Shown: positions 33,854 through 45,560 of the stretch, one piece after another
Layout of the letters: each line of letters begins with the position of its first letter
Position numbering within the stretch: the stretch's first letter is position 1
From: Apodospora peruviana
Taxonomy: Eukaryota; Ascomycota; Sordariomycetes; Sordariales; Lasiosphaeriaceae
Direction of reading: 5' to 3'
Assembly: GCA_033439685.1 (NCBI GenBank)
Contig: JAUEDM010000005.1
Location: 744,001 to 808,000 of the forward strand
DNA: 64,000 nt
Program-made: the position numbers and the translations under genes
Notes under the pieces: model-generated
The model's database searches: none
What the model saw: the letters and a program-made list of their open reading frames with translations, nothing else
Told to the model about the DNA's origin: nothing

Positions 33854-34867
33854 CGTGGAACCAAGACTGTAAAGACTGTGAAGAGGACTGGAGCTTAGGA
33901 TAAAAGGAACACGTTCACATAACTCTCAAGGGAAGGGGCATTTTTGACTTGAACTTGTATAACTGTCGCGACTTTGAGACAAGTTCGAAGGGACACTCTG
34001 ACACATACACGGCGGGCCCCTCGGAATTACCTGTCATAGCGGAATGAATCCTAGAATAAAAGTCCTGGTTCGGGTGGTATCCCCACTGAAACTGACAATG
34101 AAATTTTCTTCTGTCCATCCATCATGATCTTTTCACTATCTCGAGCTGACCAAAACTCCAGGCATCATCCTTGGCTTCAATAATTGAGGACAACATTTCC
34201 CCTCAGCTTTGGGTCATTTGATCAAAATATTCGATAGTTCGTTTCAGTTCACCGCCTCCATGTAGCTGTGTCATTCAGTTTCCTTGTAGGGTAGTTACTA
34301 CACCTTCATTCTCACCAAGACTTCAAGTTGTCAAGTCTGTTGACTGGATGAAAACGAGGGGGGGGGGGGGGGGGGGGGGTGGGGGGTGTGAGCAGTTAGT
34401 CCCCTGAATCACAGCTACCTTGGACTGCAGCAGGTACCCGTGGTTCCTGCATTAGTGCCAGCTGGGTGGGCGATGAGAAAGCAAGATGCAGATCTAGGGC
34501 TTATCAATTCTTGGCAGCATGAACTCAACCAGACAACCTAAGGTACCTGGAGCATGCCGATGCCACCCCCCGTGAGCCGCAGTGGCGACGCCATCACCGC
34601 CGGTTGCCAGTTGCGCAAATTACAGGTACCTAGTATACGCTTCATGTCCTTGTCCGGTCTGCGTTTGCATTCAGACAAGAGAACAACGTGGTACGCCAGG
34701 CGCCGAGCAAGTTGAGAAAGAAGATGAAATCGACAGTTTGATTCATCTTTTCCCATTTCTCTGATCTTTTCTTCATCTATGTCCGTCTTGCGTTCTACCA
34801 GCCTTGCCTTTCCCAAGCAACCGTTGGCTCTTGACTCCATCTGAATCAGCATTGTTCAATTTCCAGC
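33854..34867. other. Divergent intergenic region with a G tract
   Basis: About 1 kb separates the minus-strand SGNH hydrolase from the plus-strand chitinase, so both promoters lie here. A run of 22 G at 34358-34379 sits near its middle. No gene is seen. Confidence 0.55.
34358..34379. repeat. 22-G homopolymer, intergenic
   Basis: A run of 22 G, followed after one T by six more G, in the divergent promoter region between the SGNH hydrolase and the chitinase. Confidence 0.85.
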
Positions 34868-36845
34868 ATGGTTGCTTCTCCGATGCCCCGAGGAGGCACT
34901 TGGATCTTCCTCGTGCTGCTTCTACTTGTCTCGGCCTGTGTCGACCAGGCTTGGGGCTTCGTCACCAGCAATGGAAGCATCTCGCGTCGCGGCTATCACC
35001 ACTCGTCTCCAAACGCTCAACTAATGAGCCGTCAGAACAGTGATGGTACAACGCCGTGCAGCACTTCCAACCCTTGCGAGGTTGGGTGCTGTGGGAATGG
35101 CGGCAACCCGAACAATGCGTATGTCAACAAACTCTCCTTCCAAGCGTGATCAACTACTTAACTGCCCAACAGCTACATTTGCGGAACCGGAGGCGACTTC
35201 TGCGGCTCGAGCTGTATCAATAACTGCGACTACAAGGCCGAGTGCAATCCGGGCGGCTGGGATCGCCAGTACGTGGCCAAGGAGAAATGCCCGCTCAACG
35301 TTTGCTGTTCGCCCTTTGGATTCTGCGGCACCACCAGAGGTTTTTGCGGCGACGCCCAGGTCCCACAGCCCTCGTGCGGCGCAAACAGCGGGACGACTCG
35401 CAAGAGGCGAATCGCCTACTACGAGGGCTGGAGCACCGGGCGGTCTTGCGACTTGATGCTGCCCACCCAGATTCCCATCGGCTTCTACACCCACATCAAC
35501 GTCGCCTTTGCCTCCATCAACCCAAACACGTTCCGCGTCGAGCCCATGGACGGCGTTCCCAACCAAGTCACGCAGCAAATCGCACGTCTCAAGTCGGCCG
35601 ACCCCCAGCTCCGCGTTTTTCTGAGCATTGGAGGCTGGAGCTTTAACGACCCTGGCCCAACCCGCCTCACCTTTTCGCAGCTCGCTGGTTCATCTAGTGC
35701 CCGCGAGACATTTGCCGACTCCATCATCAGCTTTATGTACTATTACAACCTGGATGGTGTCGACATCGACTGGGAATATCCTGGTGCCGATGACCGTGGT
35801 GGTGTACCTGCCGACTACGTCAACTTTGTGACGTGGATGGTCCAGCTTCGCTCTCGCCTCAACAGGAGTGGTCGCAAGTTTGAGTTGACTATAACCGTGG
35901 TATGTTTATGTGACCCTATAAAATCTTGAGAGAGCTCCCGCTACTAACACTTGGGCACAACGTACCTACTAGCCAAGCTCGTATTGGTATCTCCAGCACT
36001 TCGACCTCCAAGGCCTCGCGAGGTCTCTCGACTGGATCAACGTCATGACGTACGACCTCCACGGGACCTGGGATGGCAACTCACCCTGGATCGGCGCCGT
36101 GGCGCTGGCTCACACCAACCTAACCGAGATCAAAATGACCTTCGACCTGTTTTGGCGCAACAACATTGACCCGGACCAGCTTGTCTTTGGTCTGGGCTTC
36201 TACGGGCGCAGCTTTACCATGTCCAACCCCAATTGCATGGCTGCCGGGTGTCCGTTTACCCGGGGAGCGGTAAGTACCTTCGCAAGCACTGCCATCTTTG
36301 CAAACCGCCTTCTCTCTTTTCCACTTAACCCCTTTTCATTCCCCTTTCACACATATTACAGACGGAGGGGAACGGAGCTTGAACTAACCACGACCCGATC
36401 CCCCAAAAAATGCAGGATGCCGGACCTTGCACTCTCAACCAAGGTACCCTCTCGGCGGCCGAAGTTCGACGCATCATTGCCCAAGGCAATGCCAAGGTTT
36501 TTCTCGACCAAGAGAGCGCCGTCGAGATTGTGACGTGGGGAACGGACCAATGGATCTCGTACGACGACTTGCCCACGTTTGAGATGAAGATTCGTTATGC
36601 AAACAGTCGCTGTATCGGCGGGTACGTGTGTCCCCTTTCTTCCTCTAGCCCGCAAAACAAACACTCTGAACTGACTCGCAACTACTAACAGTGTCATGGT
36701 CTGGGCCGTTGACCTCGACGACATCACCTACACGTCAACCAACGAGCTAGCGCGTGCGCTGGGCATGAAACCTATTGCCAAGGGGCTGAAAGTAGGCGAT
36801 CACCAGCTCCCTTTGCAGGACACTGGGATTCACCTCGTCGGATGA
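34868..36845 (+). CDS. Secreted GH18 chitinase with hevein-type chitin-binding modules
   Basis: Five exons, 34868-35118, 35173-35899, 35973-36269, 36416-36621 and 36692-36845, give 544 residues. The signal peptide has MPRGGTWIFLVLLLLVSACV. Cys-rich hevein-like (CBM18) sequence spans residues about 79-141, including CCSPFGFCG, the signature of chitin-binding type 1. The GH18 barrel follows from RRIAYYEGW, with SIGGW at the third strand and DGVDIDWE at residues 278-285, Glu285 being the catalytic acid. It should cleave beta-1,4-GlcNAc bonds in chitin by the substrate-assisted retaining mechanism outside the cell. The architecture fits subgroup C fungal chitinases (yeast killer-toxin alpha-subunit-like), often found beside LysM genes; here the LysM gene is 4 kb downstream with a protease between. 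No LysM is present in this protein. Confidence 0.93.
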
Positions 36846-37840
36846 GCCCTAGTAGTTAGTAAACTGGAAGATAGGCTGCTGTGCTGTGACCAATTCAGAT
36901 CTGTTCAGGTAATACCCTAGCTCTTGGTCTAAAATTTCCAATTTTCTTTCTTTCTTTGCTGTAATTTTAGTATCCAGGTGCAATGCAATATTCCCACGGC
37001 AGCTCATCGCCCAAGTTTTGTCTCCGAGTTCATCAGCATTTGACCTTGACGTACAAATAATATGATACCTCGTGCTGAAAAAGAAAAGACGGTGAAAAGC
37101 ACCAGGCGGAGAATACACGGTACCGGTGTTCCAAGTCTAGGCACAATAGGTGGTATCACTATCAGGAGAAGTTGAGCATGCACAAGGCACCTAGGTATAG
37201 ACTCGGCGGCTACAATGTGTCACACGAGACAATATATGCTGCTCCTCGCTACCAGGTTTTATGCAAGTATCTACTTCCTACTTAGTACCCACCTGAATGA
37301 ATCTACTGTGTGACAAGATCCAACCTTGATCCCCCCAATGGATGCCGCATGGTGCTTACTGAGACATATTGTAATTATATCTCGACAGGTAGCATTGGGC
37401 AGTCCGTCCCCTGCATGAACCTTACCGGCATGCAGCCGCGTACCTGCGCCAACCCTATAGCGCCGGGTGAGACTGAGCCAAGCTACTAGTCCCGCTGACA
37501 GATAATTACCGAAAGGCTGACATATACTCTGTTGACGCACTGGCAACGGCACTTACACTCACTTACACTGGGTACCTACTTACCTATTGTCCTTTCATTT
37601 TTCAGCCGATTCGGTCCGCGGCTGACCAAAAATTATGGGGCGTCCGGTAATGCAAGGCATTCTGATTCTAGGTTTGGTCGAGTTCTGGTTCCCTGTTGAC
37701 TTTTTGTTTTTGGTGAACTTGGTTAACAACCTCTTCTTTAGCCCAGCGATATTTTGCAAAGTATCTTGCCATTTTTCTCTATAGCCCCCCTCATCCTACC
37801 TGAGCTCATCCTGTTGGGCGCTGCGAGGCACGGCACGGTC
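36846..37840. other. Intergenic region, no gene seen
   Basis: About 1 kb between chitinase and metzincin genes on the same strand. Frames are short on both strands. Upstream of 37841 the same frame stays open to 37754 without an ATG, so the start at 37841 is preferred. Confidence 0.5.
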
Positions 37841-39307
37841 ATGGCTCTATTCTCACTGCCCTTCGTCCTCCCCCTTCTGTCCCTCGTGGGCCTCCTCGCT
37901 CAGGGTTGCCCGGGCCCGGACTCGGCTCACGGGATTTCCTTCCCCGAGGGCTTCCTGCGGAACGACACAGCGCTTCACAAACGGTGGACGGCGATTGTAC
38001 CGGGGGACGGGACGGGCACGGCGCCCGTCCAGTCCAACGGGAACGGCAAGCTATGGCCCCAGGGATATATCCGAGCTTGCATCGACCCGGCGATCGGACC
38101 CCTCGGGCGAGCGGACGCCATGCAGGCCATCCACAGTGGAATGGAGGCCTGGTACACGGCAGGTTTGCATCGAAGCGCCTTCAAAGTCGAGGTTTTCGAC
38201 GCCGCACGATGTGCCAGCGCCGGCGTCACCGGCCCCAAGAAGGACTACCTCTGGGTGAAATGGGCCGGCATGACCCCGACGGGCGGATGGGTGGCCCCAT
38301 CGTGCAGTCTCGGGAACTTGAACACCGGCAGCATCATGTCCTTCCAGAACGCCCAGTACTTCACCGTCCACACGGCGCCGGGCAGCACCGCCTTGGCCAG
38401 GAGCACCAACTTTGCCCTCACGCACGCACACGAACTCGGCCACCTCTTCGGTCTCGTCCACGAGCACCAGAACCCCACCGCGTGGCCGCGGTTCAGCGGT
38501 GGCCTCGACGCCGGGAACGGCATTCTCAGCTTCTTTTGCGAAAATCTGTCCGACTACGACGCCTGTCTGCAGGAGAGAACGACGTATTTCGCTTCGCTCC
38601 CTGCAGATCCTGCTAGGCTCTCCCCTCAGGATTATCTGGAAAATATCCTCTGTGCCGAATACCTCGACTCGGTAACTGAGATGTGCCAGGGCGGCGCTCC
38701 TGCTGGCGGCGTCTATGATCCGACTCGCGGGGATCACTTCCTGAATTCCAGTACTTTCTTCCCCCTTTTTCTTCCATGCTTTTTCCTTTCCGCCATCCTT
38801 CTACATCCTTCTATCTTGCTTGGAAGGGGATTCAAGGACACGGTTAATTAATCTCGCGACCACCACATATCGAGCTAACGAAAAACAAAAACAGGAGACT
38901 GGCTGCCGTACCCGGGCGGGAACCAATTCATCAATTACCAGGATGGAGGCCTCGATTTGCTGTCCATCATGATATACGATTCGCTTGCCGGTGCCAAGGC
39001 GGCGCCGGGCTCGCCCGTATACACCATCAGGAGGGAGCGAACGGACTATGTCGGTAAACCTGGCACCGATGCGGTCGCGGGGCGTGAGCACCACATCAAG
39101 ACGGGCGACCCGGGCATTCCTGGGAGCAACATGAATCGGCCCACCAACGGAGATGTCTTGGGCGCCACGCTTCTGAGCGACGCCGTCATGACCTTGAACC
39201 TACCCGCCAACCAGGTGCCTTATTTCTCCGCTGGGAGCTCTTTGAACGCAATCTGGCATAGGATGAGGGGCAGGGAACCGTATTGTCGCGTTTCGAACTC
39301 GTCATAA
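37841..39307 (+). CDS. Secreted astacin-like metzincin protease
   Basis: Two exons, 37841-38750 and 38895-39307 (144-nt intron, phase 1), give 440 residues. A signal peptide (MALFSLPFVLPLLSLVGLLAQG) precedes a propeptide-like stretch. Residues 197-209 read HELGHLFGLVHEH, the zinc motif HExxHxxGxxH with an added His-Glu-His as in astacins (H197, H201, H207 ligands; E198 general base). A Met-turn candidate is IMIYDSL near residue 340, where Tyr follows. This is a secreted zinc endopeptidase, predicted to act outside the cell, perhaps on wall or host proteins. It lies between chitinase and LysM genes on the same strand. The pre-catalytic region is divergent, so specificity is unknown. Confidence 0.85.
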
Positions 39308-40925
39308 CACTTTTGTTCAAGTCTCTTTCTCTGTCTTTGTCTTACTTTCTTGTTTCTGTTCCTCTTCTTATGTTCCTGATACTTTTGAAGGACAGTGTGT
39401 AAGATTAGTTAGGAGTTTGATGCATCACGATAGTTTGAGGTTGACACGCTTGTTTGCTCGACATCGGATGTAGAAAATTGGCACATTAGGCATCCATGTG
39501 GCTTTTCAGGTCAAACTGGACGTCCTCAATATAGCTTCCATCAGTCTTAGACTGGTCTCTTTGCCCTCCAGTCGGTGGGTTTGTGATACTCAGCAAACCT
39601 TGTGTGAAGTCTACTGCGCGTCTCCTCTGCTCAGAGGTAAGCTGGAACATGGGAGGAAATAAATTGACTTTGTTATTGCGTATCTTTTAACGGTCAATTA
39701 AACTCGGATACCTTGTCAACATTGACGCCTCCCGTGTTCTGTAATGCCCCGAATACAATACTTGTTCTCGTCACATCACGAACAGCCAAGAGCCTATCCT
39801 GTCTCCTCCCTGTGTGCCTCCGTGTTCGTAATTTGATTACTTATTCCATGGAGCAAAAAGATAGGGGCGCAGAGCGTCACATCCAACCTTCAATGGCCGT
39901 ATATTTTGGGAACATTTTTGACATGATAGGCATACAAGTACGCGCTTGATATCTGCAGGCAACAGTTTCCAAAACTACTACCCAAGCTCGCCAAGGGCAT
40001 CTTGGCCCACATTGATGACACCCCCTGAGAAGCCAAGACAATAAACCTAAAGACCCTGTTCGGATGATACCATAGGCAGACGGCAAGGCGAAATGGCAAG
40101 GCCACGACCCTGAGGTCGACGAAACCGGAGATAATGGAGGGTTGGAATTGACGGAAACCGAGGATAGAGGTCGAATTAGACTAGTGCAAGTTGAGCCCCC
40201 CTTTCATCTGATAATTAATCCAGGGCTTGGTACGGGGTTGGTGTGGTGTGCTGAGTAACGTTTATTTACTAGTTCTGGCGTCAAGTAAGCTGTCAACGTA
40301 GTGTTATAAGCCACTTCAGGTGAGATAATTCGATCCAAGAAGCAAACTACCTTGGCGTCTTTGCAGCCGCACAGACAGACGGGTAGAATGCGGTAACGTT
40401 ATTACAAAGAATTAGAGACACGCCCAGTTTCCCCTCAAAGTACCTTAGGTACTTTTCACACCCCTTGCATCCGCAGGTACAGTACGAATAATTCCCTGGA
40501 AAGTGAAACTGGTTCCGCCCCGCTCCCCCTCCTCCACCCCCCCCCCCCCCCCCCCTTCCCACGCACTTCGTCTTCACCCCAGTGTACACACACACCTAAC
40601 ATTTCAACATGTGCCAAATAATTACTGGGCACTTTTTGCAAGAGCCATGTAGGTATCCTCAAACGAGAGGGTTCAGACTCCAAAGTTCAGGAGGGATTAT
40701 TTCGATGCTCCCCCCCTTTTCTTCGTCGTGAGGGAAGGCGAGGACATGTTGAGTCTCATGTGAGCATTGGGATTAAACACCAGGTTCCTTGGGATCCCAT
40801 TTGTCCGTCTCAACTTGCTTCCCCAGCTTGCTACCGTCATTCTTTCGTCTCAACCTGCTTTCTCGCCTTGCACTCTATTCTATCTGTTTTTGTTGGCAGC
40901 ACATCACTCTTTACAGGACTTAATT
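39308..40925. other. Intergenic region, no gene seen
   Basis: About 1.6 kb. It holds a CT-rich stretch just after the protease stop and a run of 19 C at 40537-40555. Short ORFs at 39713-39949 and 39877-40105 overlap on opposite strands and are not credible. The promoter of the LysM gene is expected near the 3' end. Confidence 0.5.
40537..40555. repeat. 19-C homopolymer, intergenic
   Basis: A run of 19 C about 370 bp before the LysM gene start, inside a C/T-rich stretch. Confidence 0.85.
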
Positions 40926-43803
40926 ATGCGGTGGTCCTTTCTCTCAGCGGTGGCGGCCTTGACAGTCGGCATTTCTGTCATGGCATCACCGCCGCACGCC
41001 GCTGTCCGTGATGTTGGGCTCGCTCATGTTGCGCATCATGGCTACATTACCGCTCGCCGTAATCATGTGGCACCTCGGCAGCAAACACGCCCGAGCTACA
41101 CGTCGCCCCCGGGTCCGCAGCAGACGGGCACCATGGTCGGTTGTAGCCTCTGGGCCCTTGTCAACACGGGGGATACGTGTGCTACTCTCGCCGACGCCTT
41201 TGGCATTCCTGTTTCGCAGTTTCTTGTCTGGAATCCGGCAGTGAGCTCTGACTGTACGACCAACTTTTGGGGAGGTTATTCTTATTGCGTGCGAGTTGGA
41301 CCGTGAGTGCCAAAGCCATCATTCCCCTGGCCCTATTATCCAACTTTCTTTGCTCATACTTTAAATTTTCAACAACAATAGCCCGGCTCCTCCCGTCCCA
41401 GGCGGACCTACCTTCACCGAAGGTGTCCCATGTCGATGCAACAAGTATTACGAGATTGCTTCGGGCGACACTTGCTCAACGGTTTGTCCTCCTCCTTCCT
41501 TTGGTGCCGAGCGCCAGTAACTAAGGAATCCTGTAACTAAGCCCATCGGCAGGTAGCAACAAAGTTTGGCGTGACTCTCGCTCAGTTTCTTCAGTGGAAT
41601 CCAGCTGTGAGTTCCAACTGTGCCACCAACTTCTGGCTAGGAAACTGGTATTGTGTTGGGATATCCGGGGCACCGACATGTCCCACCACCACCAGCACAG
41701 CCAGCACAACCAGCACCGCCAGCACAGCCAGCACAGCCAGCACAACCAGCACAAGATCAGCAACAACGACGACCTCGGTAACCGTTACAGGTGATTCCAG
41801 TCCAGCGGGGCCAACTCACTCGGGCATCCCATGCCAGTGCATCGGATTCCACACGGTCGTGTCCGGGGACACGTGTGGAAGCCTTGCAATGCTCTACGGC
41901 ATCTCCCTGTCCGCATTTCTCAGTATGAACCCAGCTGTCAACGCAGACTGTAGCGTCAACTTCTGGCTAGGCAGCAGCTACTGTGTCCGAGTCACGGGCG
42001 ACCAGGGATGTCCCGTCCCTAGCACGAGTTCGGAGCTGGCTGCGACGACAGCCGGACCTACGCCTGCTAGCCCGACCTTTCCCAACATCGACTGCCACTG
42101 CAATGCCTTTTACAAGCTGCGGGCCGAGGACACATGCGACTCGGTCATGGACAGGTTCGACGTGGAACCCCAAGACTTCTTTGCGTGGAACCCCGAAGTT
42201 GCCCACAACTGCACCTTCAACTTTTACGTCGGCTACTCGTACTGCGTAGGCGTCGGCCAGACTTGCAGCATGGCACCGTCCTTGACCGGCACCGGCATCA
42301 ACACGGCCACCGACTACAGCTACGTCAGTGACGGAACAAAGGCCACCGCAAATCCAAGGCCGACGGCGACGGGCTTTCCCCCTGAGCCACTCCAATCAGG
42401 CACCCCGGATAACTGCCAGGCATACTACCAAGCCGCCGATTTCGATACGTGCATGTCTGTTGTTTACCGGTTCAGGGATCAGATGGACCAAGAACAGTTG
42501 TGAGTTTTCCTTGACTTGATTCCATCATTTTCTCTTCTTTTCAAAGTTGGAGACTGACAGGGCGATGGACCACACAACACGCAGCCACGAGTGGAATCCA
42601 GCCGTGGGAGAGGACTGTGGCGGTCTCTACGTCAACCACCACTATTGTGTTCTCGTTCCACGAGACATTGGAACCCTTCCAAACGCCACCACCCAGTACA
42701 CGGTCGAGCTTCCGACGGACACGGGACTGCCCACGGTGGGCTGGAACCTAAGCGAGATCGCCGTCCTGCAGACCACCTACTCAGGCGCCGCCTCAGGCTG
42801 CCCCGTCCTGGTCCCGGCCCCAACAAGCGCGGGTTGCGACGACCTGGAAGACATGTTCAGCGCGGCCCCCTCCAACGTCGAGGCCTGGAACACAGGCGTC
42901 GACTGCAGCAGCCTCACGCCAGACCTGCTGTACTGCATCGGCAACCCAACCGCTGCTCCGGGGCCCCTGCCCACGCCGCCGCCGGCGGGCAACCTGGACG
43001 GCCCCCAGCCTCAGCAGCAGGGCATCGTCGAGGACTGCTTCAGCTATTGGTTCGTCGGCGGGTCCGACACGTGCGAGACGCTGGCCGAGTTTTGCGACGT
43101 CACCGAGGCACAGCTCATCGGCTGGAACCCGGTCCTGCTTTCTGACTGCAGCGGGCTCACGTCGGGCTACTTTATCTGCGTGGAAGCAGAGGGCCAAGGC
43201 ACTCCCGTATCGTCGTCGTCATCATCATCATCCTCATCCAGAAGTAGTAGTAGTAGCTCGTCAACAGCTTCCACTAGAACCAGTAGCAGTGCTGCGACCA
43301 CAACATGGCCCACCCCGACCCCGACCCAAGCCGGCATGGCTTCCGGCTGTTCGTACTTCTACCGCGTCCGCTCGGGCGACAACTGCTGGGACATCAGCGT
43401 GGCGGCCGGCATCGCGCTGCAGACGCTCTACGCGCTCAACCCGGGTCTCGGGAGCGAGTGCGCCTCCCTCTGGCCCGACTACTTCATCTGCCTCGCCACG
43501 TCCGACACCCGGCCGATGCCGCCGACGACAATCACCTCGGGACCGCCCGTCAACCCGACGCCGCAGCCCGTGCAGGCCGGGATCGCGCCGGCCTGCCAGC
43601 GCTACTACCTCGTCCGGAGCGGCGATTCGTGCTGGGACATCTCGGTGGCCGTTTCCGTGTCCCTGAGCACCTTCCTGTCGTGGAACCCGGCGCTGGGCCA
43701 GGATTGCGCTGGGCTCTGGCTGGGGTACTATGTGTGTATTGGGACAGGGCCGCCGGCGACGACCATCTCTTCTGGTCCGCCTTTGCCAACGACGACGGCT
43801 TGA
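40926..43803 (+). CDS. Secreted multi-LysM chitin-binding protein (nine LysM-like modules)
   Basis: Four exons, 40926-41302, 41382-41481, 41553-42499 and 42585-43803, give 880 residues. A signal peptide (MRWSFLSAVAALTVGISVMA) is followed by nine LysM-like modules. Most show the pattern GDTC...F......FLxWNPAV..DC...FW.G..YCV, with conserved Asp, Asn-Pro and Cys. Modules 5 and 6 are degenerate; 8 and 9 (VRSGDNCWDIS, VRSGDSCWDIS) are near copies. Linkers are low-complexity: a Thr/Ser/Ala minisatellite near 41690-41760 and a poly-Ser run near 43215-43260. LysM modules bind chitin and its oligomers. In fungi such proteins, often beside subgroup C chitinases, mask wall chitin or scavenge fragments; that role here is inferred. 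No transmembrane segment or catalytic domain is present. The exon 4 acceptor (42583-42584) is chosen to keep module 5 intact. Confidence 0.9.
41690..41760 (+). repeat. Minisatellite encoding Thr/Ser/Ala linker
   Basis: Short units such as agcacagcc and agcacaacc repeat in frame inside the LysM gene and encode a TSTAST-like linker between the second and third modules. Units of 9-12 bp can expand or contract without frame loss, so linker length may vary between strains. Confidence 0.8.
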
Positions 43804-44686
43804 TTGTTGATGTGTGTGGGGGTGGGAAGAGAGTTGATTTTCATCGTCCAAGTTTAATTACTACAAAGTGAAAGATCCGATGGCAATTGGGGGCTGACTG
43901 CTAGAGAATTTATGAATAAGCCACGTACATGCACAATTGCTACCTATTCATCATCTACTGCTTCCATTGCCAGCCATTATTTGTCAATAAGTGTGACGAC
44001 AGCTGGCATGGCAACATCCCTCCATCCCTGTCCCCAGGTACAGCATATGTCTGATTCGCTATATATGATCGGTGACTTGAAAGAGCCTTAGTGAGTTATG
44101 CACATGTAATGTCACGTCACTGTTCACTTTGGTGTGTTAACACTATGATAACAGGATATCTAGACTGCAAGCCTTGCAGCCGTGACCTTCCTATTTCGCA
44201 ATCGCCTGATGCTGTTATCAAGCCGAATGGCGGGAGTGTGGGGGGTGGTATACCACCGAACTTTCAGCTTGGGATAGTTCTAGAGAGTGGGACATGCTCA
44301 ATGATCTGTATCATTCATATGCTGTCGAGGGCGACGCCGCAAAATAGGAATCATGTTCTGTGCACACAAGGTCACTACCGACAACCCGAGTCCAAGTCTA
44401 GCCAATGAACACCTGAAAGCTGAAGTACCAAGTCGCACGATGGAACACCCCTGTAACCTGGCGTGCGCTAACAGTCAATGAGCGGCCTGCCTGCATGTTG
44501 TCACAACTCTGCAGGAATTTCGTAACAGTTACATCGAATCAACACGCATGAGCGTCCGTTCGACTCAATCCCTCTTTTTCTAGCCTGTATATAATGAGGG
44601 CGACGGCCGTGGAAAGATGTAGATTCCAGACACTATAGACAGCCAACAGACTCTTCTATTTTTCTTTACTTAGTCTGCTACTCAAA
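43804..44686. other. Intergenic region, no gene seen
   Basis: About 880 bp between the LysM stop and the next secreted gene. A 105-codon frame at 44091-44408 has no family features. A TATA-like motif is at 44588-44595. Confidence 0.5.
44588..44595 (+). promoter_or_regulatory. TATA-like element
   Basis: TATATAAT lies about 95 bp before the ATG at 44687, a suitable distance for a core promoter of the double-psi beta-barrel-like gene. The call rests on the motif and distance only. Confidence 0.4.
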
Positions 44687-45560
44687 ATGCGTTCTTCCAC
44701 CTTGCTGCTTAGTGTGGCCTCTTTTCTCCTCGGTGGCATCACCCTTGTCCAAGGAGCCTGCTCAGCTGTCAGCGGCGTGAGGATGACCTTCTACGGCTAT
44801 CCCGACAACTCACCTCCGGGACCGGCAACGGCGTACAACTGCGGCGGTCGCAACTACGTAGCCGGCGGCACCGGTACGTACGCCAATCCCCTTACCTTCG
44901 CCAGCGCCCCTGGCGAGTACGCCCAGTGCGAGATTATCTATTCTTCGTACCTGAAGAAGTACATTCGGATGGAGGACTCTTGTGGGCAATGCAGTGAGTC
45001 AACCCTAACCTATACACTTATGAACATCCATGCAGAGTCGAGACAGAACCAGCGCTAACTAGCTACCTTTGTTAGCTACGGACTGGAACAGTGGAATCAA
45101 GCACATTGACATCTGGACTGGATCGGCAACATCCAACGGCGGCCAGAGCCAGATCAACTGCGAGAACTCGCTTACGCCAAGCCAGAACCAGCAGGTCATC
45201 CGGAGCCCGCCTACCAATCTTCCCGTCGACTGTAAATATTCCCACCTATTGAACCCACATTGTACAATGCGTGACTAACATCGAACACCAGCCACGGCAC
45301 TTTACAGCTCAGGGACATGTCGCACCAGCAACGTCTACAACGGCAACACGGCATCTTGTGGAGGGGGCTCAACGTGCCAGACCGGATGTAGCTGGGCAGG
45401 TCATTGCATTGGTAAGTTCATGTCACATCCTCCTATCAATATTGCCACAGATAACCAGGCAGACACTGACATGAGAGACCAACCAGGCTGCCCGTGTACT
45501 ACATATGGTGATTGCTCGGACAATTATATATGCACTAATAGCAAATGTGCCAATCCCTGA
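44687..45560 (+). CDS. Secreted double-psi beta-barrel-like (expansin/RlpA-type) protein
   Basis: Four exons, 44687-44993, 45076-45231, 45292-45411 and 45487-45560, give 218 residues. The signal peptide is MRSSTLLLSVASFLLGGITLVQG. The domain opens with MTFYGYPDNSPPGPATAY and keeps GGTGTYANPLTFASAP, CEIIYSSYLKKYIRMEDSCGQC and HIDIWTG, a Cys-bearing beta-barrel pattern seen in many fungal secreted proteins related to expansin/cerato-platanin-like folds. The C-terminus has a separate Cys-rich segment of about 55 residues (CRTSNVYNG to CANP). The role is likely binding or loosening of polysaccharide, with no hydrolase motif visible; this is inferred from the fold. It lies downstream of the LysM gene on the same strand, in the secreted block. 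Confidence 0.8.
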
